Assembly: GCA_019510435.1 (NCBI GenBank)
Contig: JAEKKJ010000007.1
Location: 124,001-188,000 of the forward strand
Source: Caulobacterales bacterium
GTDB lineage: Bacteria > Pseudomonadota > Alphaproteobacteria > Caulobacterales > Caulobacteraceae
Direction of reading: 5' to 3'
Length of the DNA stretch: 64,000 bases
In this document: positions 59,570 to 64,000 of the stretch, piece after piece
How the letters are laid out: every line of letters starts with the position of its first letter
Numbering within the stretch: the stretch's first letter is position 1
Position numbers and translations under genes: made by a program
Notes under the pieces: model-generated
What the model was told of the DNA's origin: nothing
Database searches by the model: none
The model's input: the letters and a program-made list of their open reading frames with translations, nothing else

Positions 59570-60682
59570 ATGCCCGACCTTGGGCTGTCGTTCGGCGGCA
59601 GCGCCGAACACAGCAACACCTCGTCGAACTTCAATTCGAACTCGAACACGGTCGCGAATTCGAACAGCAGCTCGATCACCAACACCAATCAGAACGGCAC
59701 GTTTCACAACACCACCTCTCCGGTCGTGCCGGAGTGGGGCTCGTCGCTGGTGCAGGGCGCGGCCGGGCGGGTCGGCGGCCTCTTGAACCTCAATCCGGAG
59801 AGCCTGGTGGCGCCGGAGAACGGGCTGCAGCACCAGGCCATCGCCAACGCCGGCGGACTGGGTAACCTGGAGTTCAACTATGACAAGGCCGCCGACCTGA
59901 CGCGCGGTGCGGGGGACACCTCCTGGCTGCACCCCTTCATGACCAGCGCAGCGCCATCAGCGGCGGCTGGGCAGGCGTCCAGCTATCTCAATCAGTACAT
60001 GAACCCCTACCTGAACCAGGTGGTGGATTCGAGCGCGGCGGACTTCGACGCGCACGCCGGCCAGGTGCGCGCGCAGCAAGCGCTGGACTTGGCCGGCTCC
60101 GGGGCCTTTGGGGGTTCGGGCGCCGCCCTGACCCAGAGCATGACCGAGGGCGAACTGGCGCGGGCGCGCGCCTCCACGCTCTCGGGCCTGCGTTCGCAAG
60201 GCTTCAACACCGCGCTGGGCGCGGCGGCGGGCGATGCCGATCGCAGCACCCAGGCGGCCATCACCAACGCCCAGCTGGGCCTGCAGAACCGCGCGCAGCA
60301 GGCCGGCTTCGGCTTCCAGGGCCAACAGCAACAACTGCAGGCCGCCAACCAGCTGGTGCAGCTGTCGAACGCCCACGACGACAACGCCCGAGCCAACATC
60401 GCCACCCAGGCGAACATGGGCGGCGTGCTGCGCGGCATCGACACCGACCTGCGGCAGGCGCCGGTGACCAACACTCAGCAGGTGGTGGCGATGCTAAGTG
60501 GCCTGCCGATCAACCTGTTCGTGGGCCAGGACGCGCAGGGCCAGTCCTCGCAGACCGGGACGAGCAACACGGACACCACTGCCAACGAGAACAGCACGAC
60601 CACGACCAGCGGCTCGAGCCAGAGCAAGAGCAGTGGAACGACCGTGAAGGCCAACGCTGGCCTGACTGTTCCGGTGGGCTGA
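59570..60682 (+). CDS. putative ejection / internal virion protein
   Basis: This encodes 370 residues with CAGGAGA upstream. Both ends are of low complexity: the N-terminus is Asn/Ser-rich (NTSSNFNSNSNTVANSNSS), the C-terminus Thr/Ser-rich (QTGTSNTDTTANENSTTTTS). The middle has helices with SSYLNQYMNPYLNQVVDSSA, AQQALDLAGSGAFGGSGAAL and GLQNRAQQAGFGFQGQQQQL. Composition and position after gp10 suggest an ejection protein that is injected with DNA (a P22 gp7/gp16/gp20 counterpart). No specific family could be confirmed. Confidence 0.65.
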   Translation: MPDLGLSFGGSAEHSNTSSNFNSNSNTVANSNSSSITNTNQNGTFHNTTSPVVPEWGSSLVQGAAGRVGGLLNLNPESLVAPENGLQHQAIANAGGLGNLEFNYDKAADLTRGAGDTSWLHPFMTSAAPSAAAGQASSYLNQYMNPYLNQVVDSSAADFDAHAGQVRAQQALDLAGSGAFGGSGAALTQSMTEGELARARASTLSGLRSQGFNTALGAAAGDADRSTQAAITNAQLGLQNRAQQAGFGFQGQQQQLQAANQLVQLSNAHDDNARANIATQANMGGVLRGIDTDLRQAPVTNTQQVVAMLSGLPINLFVGQDAQGQSSQTGTSNTDTTANENSTTTTSGSSQSKSSGTTVKANAGLTVPVG

Positions 60683-60709
60683 TCGCTTCGTCGCCGCCAG
60701 GAGACCTCA

Positions 60710-60979
60710 ATGACCACGCAATCCGAACGCCTGGCCGCTGTGGAGCAGCGGCTGGGCGACCACGAGGCGCGCTGCGAGGAGCGGCTCGCCGAGATCAAGG
60801 CGACCTCGGCCTCAACCCTGCGGGCGGTCGAGGGCCTCAAGGGCAGGGCCTGGGGCGTGACCGCAGCTCTGCTGGCCTGGGCGCTGGCGCAGCTGTGGAG
60901 CGCCAATGCGGTCCGCATCGAGCGGCTCGAGGCCCGGGCGCCCCATACGCAGGAGGCCATCCGTGTCGCCGCCCGTTGA
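60710..60979 (+). CDS. small coiled-coil membrane protein, lysis region
   Basis: This encodes 89 residues with CAGGAGA in front. A polar coiled coil (SERLAAVEQRLGDHEARCEE, RLAEIKATSASTLRAVEGL) precedes one membrane helix (WGVTAALLAWALAQLWSA). This plan is shared with XhlA-type hemolysin/holin helpers. It lies at the start of the lysis cassette and overlaps the following gene by 17 bp. Confidence 0.68.
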   Translation: MTTQSERLAAVEQRLGDHEARCEERLAEIKATSASTLRAVEGLKGRAWGVTAALLAWALAQLWSANAVRIERLEARAPHTQEAIRVAAR

Positions 60980-61202
60980 GGTCCGCTGGTTCTGGCGGCG
61001 CGTCTACACCTATGCCGCGACACTGCTGAACAGCGCGGGCGTGACGGCCATCATCTGGCGCATCAATGACGCCGAGGCGCTGAAGTGGCTGGGGCTGGCG
61101 CTGGTGGGCGCGAACGTGGCGACCGCCACCCTCTATCTAGCCGGCGCCACCGTGACCGACTGGGCCAAGCTGGCCGCGGCCGCCCGCCACGCCGCCGACT
61201 GA
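60963..61202 (+). CDS. putative holin
   Basis: This encodes 79 residues from GTG 60963, inside the end of the previous gene. Two hydrophobic helices (RVYTYAATLLNSAGVTAIIW, WLGLALVGANVATATLYLAG) joined by a short charged turn, with a charged tail, fit a class II-like holin. The position directly before the endolysin supports this. No family was recognised from the sequence. Confidence 0.65.
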   Translation: MSPPVEVRWFWRRVYTYAATLLNSAGVTAIIWRINDAEALKWLGLALVGANVATATLYLAGATVTDWAKLAAAARHAAD

Positions 61203-61225
61203 TCCGAACCCTCAGGAACATCGAC

Positions 61226-61657
61226 ATGACCACACCGCTATCGGCGCACTTCGCGCTGGAGGAACTCGCGTGCACACAGCATCGCGAGATCGACAATCGG
61301 CCGCCGCCGGACGTGGTGGCGGTGCTGCGTTCGACCTCGGCGCGCCTGGAGGAGGTGCGCAGGCTGCTGGGGGACCGGGTGATCTCGGTGTCCAGCGGCT
61401 ATCGCTGCCCGCAGCTCAACCGGGCCGTCGGCGGGGCGCGAGCGTCCGCCCACCTCACTGGCCACGCGGTCGATTTCAACTGCTACAGCTTCGGCGATCC
61501 CCAGGCGGTGTGCCGGGCTATCGCGGGCTCGGACCTGGCCTTCGACCAGCTCATCGAGGAAGGCACGTGGACGCACGTCTCCTTCGATCCGCGCATGCGC
61601 CGGCAGGTGCTGACGCGCCGCGCCGGCGGCGGATACGAATTGGGGCTGCCGTCGTGA
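61226..61657 (+). CDS. endolysin, M15-family peptidase
   Basis: This encodes 143 residues from ATG 61226. The fold is the M15_3 D-Ala-D-Ala carboxypeptidase-like type: SVSSGYRCPQLNRAVGGA, then SAHLTGHAVDFN with the first His and Asp zinc ligands, and WTHVSFDPRMRR with the last His. FALEELACTQHREIDN is the N-terminal family motif. It would cut peptide stems of peptidoglycan and lyse the cell once holin pores open. It overlaps the Rz-like gene by 1 bp. Confidence 0.92.
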   Translation: MTTPLSAHFALEELACTQHREIDNRPPPDVVAVLRSTSARLEEVRRLLGDRVISVSSGYRCPQLNRAVGGARASAHLTGHAVDFNCYSFGDPQAVCRAIAGSDLAFDQLIEEGTWTHVSFDPRMRRQVLTRRAGGGYELGLPS

Positions 61658-62091
61658 TGCCGCGCACGATCGCAGCCCTGGTCGGGCTGGGGGCCGTGCT
61701 GGCGGCAGCGCTCGGTCTCTACTGGAAGGGCCGGCTCGAGGGCGCGGCGGGCGAGCGTCCGAAGGTGGAGGCCGCGGTCGCCCAGGCCGCTGTCGCGGGG
61801 CTGGAGACCCGCGGCGCGGCCGAGAGCGCCCAGCGGGTCGAGGTCGTGGTCCGCCAGCGCGAGGACGCCGTCCGCAGCGTCGCGCAACTCACTGAAGCCG
61901 CCCTGAAATCGGAGGACGCCCATGCGCCTTTGGATCCCGCTCGCGTCAGCCGCCTGCGCGCTGACGACCAGCAGCTGTGCCGCGCTGCGCCCGACCTTGC
62001 CGGCTGCGCCGAGGGTGGACATGCCGGCGGAGGCGAGCCGCCCGTGCGACCTCTACCGTCTGCCGCCGGCGCCGACCCAGGCCGACCTTGA
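61657..62091 (+). CDS. Rz-like inner-membrane spanin
   Basis: This encodes 144 residues from ATG 61657, overlapping the endolysin stop. An N-terminal membrane anchor (IAALVGLGAVLAAALGLYW) is followed by a long periplasmic helix (VEAAVAQAAVAGLETRGAAE, SAQRVEVVVRQREDAVRSVA) with heptad character. The C-terminal end is Pro/Gly-rich. Rz spanins join Rz1 lipoproteins in the outer membrane to fuse the membranes in the last step of lysis. The Rz1-like gene is nested in another frame within its 3' end. Confidence 0.85.
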   Translation: MPRTIAALVGLGAVLAAALGLYWKGRLEGAAGERPKVEAAVAQAAVAGLETRGAAESAQRVEVVVRQREDAVRSVAQLTEAALKSEDAHAPLDPARVSRLRADDQQLCRAAPDLAGCAEGGHAGGGEPPVRPLPSAAGADPGRP

Positions 62092-62227
62092 GGTCGGCTA
62101 CGCCACGCGCGGCGCGCAGATCCTGGCCTGCGACGCGGCCCGGCGCCTGGCGGTGCAGACCCATGAGGCGGAGCATGAGCTGGAGGACGCAGCGCGCGGT
62201 AAGCGGCGGGGAGGTATCAGCCGCTAG
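61922..62227 (+). CDS. Rz1-like outer-membrane lipoprotein, nested in Rz
   Basis: This encodes 101 residues. ATG 61922 is inside the Rz-like gene in a different frame. The signal LWIPLASAACALTTSSC gives a possible lipoprotein Cys at residue 19, and the mature part is Pro-rich near the start (LRPTLPAAPRVDMPAEASRP), as in Rz1 proteins. It overlaps its partner for 170 bp and extends 136 bp past it. It is the last clear phage gene before the right flank. Confidence 0.8.
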   Translation: MRLWIPLASAACALTTSSCAALRPTLPAAPRVDMPAEASRPCDLYRLPPAPTQADLEVGYATRGAQILACDAARRLAVQTHEAEHELEDAARGKRRGGISR

Positions 62228-62802
62228 CGGTCGGGCCGGGCGGCGCGTTCTGCCTCCGCCAGCCGCCGGACATAGCCAGCGATGTCCGCCGGCCAGGCGG
62301 TGACCAGGGTGTCGAAGGCCGCGTCGTTCGCGGCGAACAACGCCCGGGAAGCCTCCTCGAAGCCCGGAAGGTCGCCCGCGAGCGCGGACATCACGCGATA
62401 GAGTGCGTCTCGTGACTGCCGATGGCGGTCGGTCGAGGTCGTCGCGCGCCGGGCTTCTTCGACGAGTCGCCGAAGGGTGGCCGACGCGCCGCCAGGCTGG
62501 GCTGCGAGCCACTGCCAGTGGCGGGGCAGGAGGGTGATTTCGCGCGCGACGACGCCGAGGCGCGGGCGGCCCCGGCCCTTGCCGCTCGAAGACGGCTCCG
62601 TCGGGGCGCTGCGCGCCAGGTAAGCCTCGACCGCCGGCTGGGGACCGAAGCGGAGGTCGAGGTCGACGGGGTGGCCCGTGGCGTCGTTGAAGATCGATAC
62701 GTTGGCGTCGGCATCGGCCGCGGCGCGCGCGACCGTCGATAGGTCACCCGTGGCAAGCTGGCGGGCGCCCAGGAAGGCCGTGAACGTGTCGGAGGGCGGC
62801 AT
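62224..62802 (-). CDS. DUF2239 family protein
   Basis: This encodes 192 residues. The hallmarks are TFTAFLGARQLATGDLSTVA near the start, VSIFNDATGHPVDLDLRFG, and GRGRPRLGVVAREITLLPRH followed by WQWLAAQPGGASATLRRLVE. These match the DUF2239 family of Gram-negative bacteria, with unknown function. It ends 4 bp inside the Rz1 gene on the opposite strand. It may be the first chromosomal gene right of the prophage. Confidence 0.9.
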   Translation of the reverse strand: MPPSDTFTAFLGARQLATGDLSTVARAAADADANVSIFNDATGHPVDLDLRFGPQPAVEAYLARSAPTEPSSSGKGRGRPRLGVVAREITLLPRHWQWLAAQPGGASATLRRLVEEARRATTSTDRHRQSRDALYRVMSALAGDLPGFEEASRALFAANDAAFDTLVTAWPADIAGYVRRLAEAERAARPDR

Positions 62803-62927
62803 GGGCGCTCCATATCGCCGATCGCAATCGCGGCCCGCATGGCGACGGCGCCGAGCCGGTCCATCGCCGCCGAGTGGTCTTCGGGGCGATAGGCGTGTCC
62901 CCAGGGCTTTGACACCCTACGCAAACA

Positions 62928-62977
62928 TGGCGCCGCCCGGCAGGTTTGAACTGCCGACCTCAGCCTTACTGGGTGGC
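62928..62977 (-). pseudogene. tRNA 3'-half remnant, probable attachment site
   Basis: Read on the minus strand it gives a perfect T arm (GGCAG-TTCAAAC-CTGCC), an acceptor 3' strand GGGCGGC, discriminator G and CCA. The segment AGGTC before the T arm fits a variable loop. D arm and full anticodon arm are missing. The 7-mer GCCACCC directly before could pair with the acceptor strand at six of seven positions. Integrases often target such 3' halves. An intact copy is not in the window. Confidence 0.6.
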
Positions 62978-62995
62978 ATGAATACTTGCTGAAAC

Positions 62996-63010
62996 TGATA
63001 ATACTTATCA
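62996..63010. promoter_or_regulatory. AT-rich inverted repeat near integrase relic
   Basis: TGATAA-TAC-TTATCA, a perfect 6-bp dyad with a 3-bp spacer in an AT-rich island between the tRNA remnant and the integrase relic. It could be an integrase or excisionase binding site. Function is unproven. Confidence 0.4.
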
Positions 63011-63119
63011 TATATTCGGCAGAAACTTGAGAAAATCCAAGTCTAGTACGTCTTGTTCGCGGTTGTTTCAGTACAGTTGCTACCCCGGGGGGCGGCGGCC
63101 GGTCAAGATCGTTCGCATC

Positions 63120-63310
63120 ATGTCGCGCAAACGCTGCACGCTTACCCGCTGGCTTGTCGATGCCGCCGCCCCCGCCACCAGCGACTATGTGATCTGGGAT
63201 TCCACGGTCATGGGCTTCGGTCTGTGGGTGCGGCCCTCCGGCGCCAAGAGCTTCGCGATGATGTTCCGCGCGGCCGCCGCTACCGGTGTTTCACCATCGG
63301 CGCCTTCGGC
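63120..63310 (+). pseudogene. tyrosine integrase N-terminal fragment, frameshifted
   Basis: From ATG 63120 the reading frame gives RCTLTRWLVDAAAPATSDYV, IWDSTVMGFGLWVRPSGAKS and FAMMFR, the arm-binding N-terminus of phage/island integrases. After about 63268 the homology goes on in another frame (RRYRCFTIGAFG), so one indel broke the gene. Homology ends near 63310, where the CoA-transferase gene arrives from the other side. The catalytic domain is absent. The relic lies 140 bp from the tRNA remnant. Confidence 0.8.
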
Positions 63311-63321
63311 GCGCCGCGCGC

Positions 63322-64000
63322 CTATGGCCGCCCTCGGCGCCTTCGCAGTTCCCGGGCGTCCTGATCCAGCGCGGGGGCGGCAAAGGGTTCCGGACCCACG
63401 GTGCGCCCGAATTTGATCGCGCGCGTGACGCCGCGATAGCTCCGCAGGGTCGGGTGGGAAATCGGCGCGATGATCTGCTCCGCGGCGACCTGGGGATCGT
63501 CGAACATGTCCTCCACGGGGCGCACCCTGGAGCAGGGCACCGCTTCGTTGAACAGGCGCTCCCATTCGGCCGCGGGCCGCGACAGCAGGACTTCACGCAG
63601 CTTGGGCACGATCTCGCCCGCCCGATCCGCGCGCTTGCGGACGCTGTCATAGCGGGGATCGTCCGCGAAGGCGGCCAGGCCGGTCAATTCGCACAGGGCC
63701 TTCCAGAACCTCGGCGTATTGGCGGAGATATAGATGTAGCCGTCGGCTGTCGGGTAGAGCCCGGTGACGCCGCCCGAGCGCATGTCCCGCGGCACATCCC
63801 GCGCCTCGCCTTCGCCCTCGACCATGCGGGCCGACTGCATGGCCAGCGCGCTGCGGAGCAGCGAGACGCCGACATACTGCCCCTGCTGGCTGCGCTCGCG
63901 CTCGAAGAGGGCGGAGGCGACGCCCCCGGCGACGAGCGCGGCCGCGTAGTAGTCCACCGGAGAGCCATAGGTCAGCTCCGGCGGGCCGTCGCGCTTGCCC
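63322..64000 (-). CDS. CaiB/BaiF-type CoA-transferase, 5' end outside window
   Basis: The frame is open from the right window edge to the stop at 63322. It covers the C-terminal part of a class III CoA-transferase: ELTYGSPVDYYAAALVAGGV, ALFERERSQQGQYVGVSLLR, GLYPTADGYIYISANTPRFW and VPCSRVRPVEDMFDDPQVAA. These enzymes move CoA between carboxylic acids. The end PALDQDAREL followed by RRRRGRP lacks the usual long tail of the family, so the last residues probably come from the junction with the integrase relic. Activity may be reduced. Confidence 0.85.
   Translation of the reverse strand, partial: GKRDGPPELTYGSPVDYYAAALVAGGVASALFERERSQQGQYVGVSLLRSALAMQSARMVEGEGEARDVPRDMRSGGVTGLYPTADGYIYISANTPRFWKALCELTGLAAFADDPRYDSVRKRADRAGEIVPKLREVLLSRPAAEWERLFNEAVPCSRVRPVEDMFDDPQVAAEQIIAPISHPTLRSYRGVTRAIKFGRTVGPEPFAAPALDQDARELRRRRGRP

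Larger units (their letters stand above)
34340..62227 (+). mobile_element. P22-like prophage (approximate limits)
   Basis: Between a CI-like repressor and an Rz1-like lipoprotein gene the window carries an ordered phage set: early operon, terminase, P22-type portal, scaffold, coat, adaptor, fibres, gp10-like tail protein, ejection-like protein and lysis cassette. Late genes are all on the plus strand; cargo genes are mostly antisense. Exact ends are not visible. The right end should lie between 62227 and the tRNA remnant at 62928 or the integrase relic at 63120. No complete integrase is present, so the element may not excise by itself. Confidence 0.8.

Noticed and set aside
1-64000. CRISPR arrays or rRNA genes
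   Set aside because: No regularly spaced repeats and no rRNA-like conserved blocks were seen. The only tRNA-like sequence is the fragment at 62928.

Overview
High-GC (about 70%) alphaproteobacterial chromosome, most likely Caulobacteraceae (Phenylobacterium- or Caulobacter-like). The basis is the set of HfsE/PssY/PssZ-type hexose-1-phosphate transferases, the two large TonB-dependent receptors, DUF3126, PEP-CTERM surface biology, and LexA boxes of the alphaproteobacterial type (GTTC-N7-GTTC). The species is inferred, not proven.

Region 1 (1-10060, with later parts at 15.6-17.6 kb and 25-27 kb) is a cell-envelope polysaccharide region. It holds an acyltransferase, a PagL-like lipid A deacylase, three consecutive polyisoprenyl-phosphate sugar-1-phosphate transferases, a mannose-1-phosphate guanylyltransferase fused to an AGE-type isomerase, a TviB/WbpA-type UDP-sugar dehydrogenase, a UDP-glucuronate epimerase, a GT2 glycosyltransferase and a FlaA1/CapD-type UDP-sugar dehydratase. 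Together they would make nucleotide sugars, load the first sugar on the lipid carrier and extend or decorate an exopolysaccharide or O-antigen.

Region 2 (10.3-32.6 kb) is general chromosome: a TonB receptor, a secreted RidA, an M24 peptidase, an ECF sigma/FecR/STN-TonB receptor signalling operon, GTP-type PEP carboxykinase, a Phd/PIN toxin-antitoxin pair with a perfect operator palindrome, an outer-membrane barrel protein, SDR, QueF, nitroreductase, NUDIX hydrolase, CysE and DUF3126.

Region 3 (about 34.3-62.2 kb) is a P22-like (podovirus-type) prophage. A CI/LexA-like S24 repressor faces a small early operon across an operator (34.3-36.1 kb). Terminase, P22-type portal, scaffold, P22-type coat, gp4-like adaptor, fibre/adhesin genes, gp10-like tail protein, putative ejection protein and a holin/M15 endolysin/nested Rz-Rz1 cassette follow in order on the plus strand. 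The late block is interrupted by cargo: an SDR, a LamG PEP-CTERM protein, a TMEM175 channel, an ExbB-like/BlaI operon, four antisense moron genes and an antisense methyltransferase/glycosyltransferase island. Six GTTC-N7-GTTC LexA boxes lie in this element, all in the same orientation and most at the heads of antisense morons; three sit in a conserved 64-bp promoter module. This looks like distributed SOS control of a prophage and is the most interesting feature of the window.

Region 4 (62.2-64 kb) is the right flank: DUF2239, a tRNA 3'-half remnant, a frameshifted and truncated tyrosine-integrase N-terminus, and a CaiB-type CoA-transferase whose C-terminus seems replaced at the junction. No functional integrase is visible in the window, so the prophage may be stranded.
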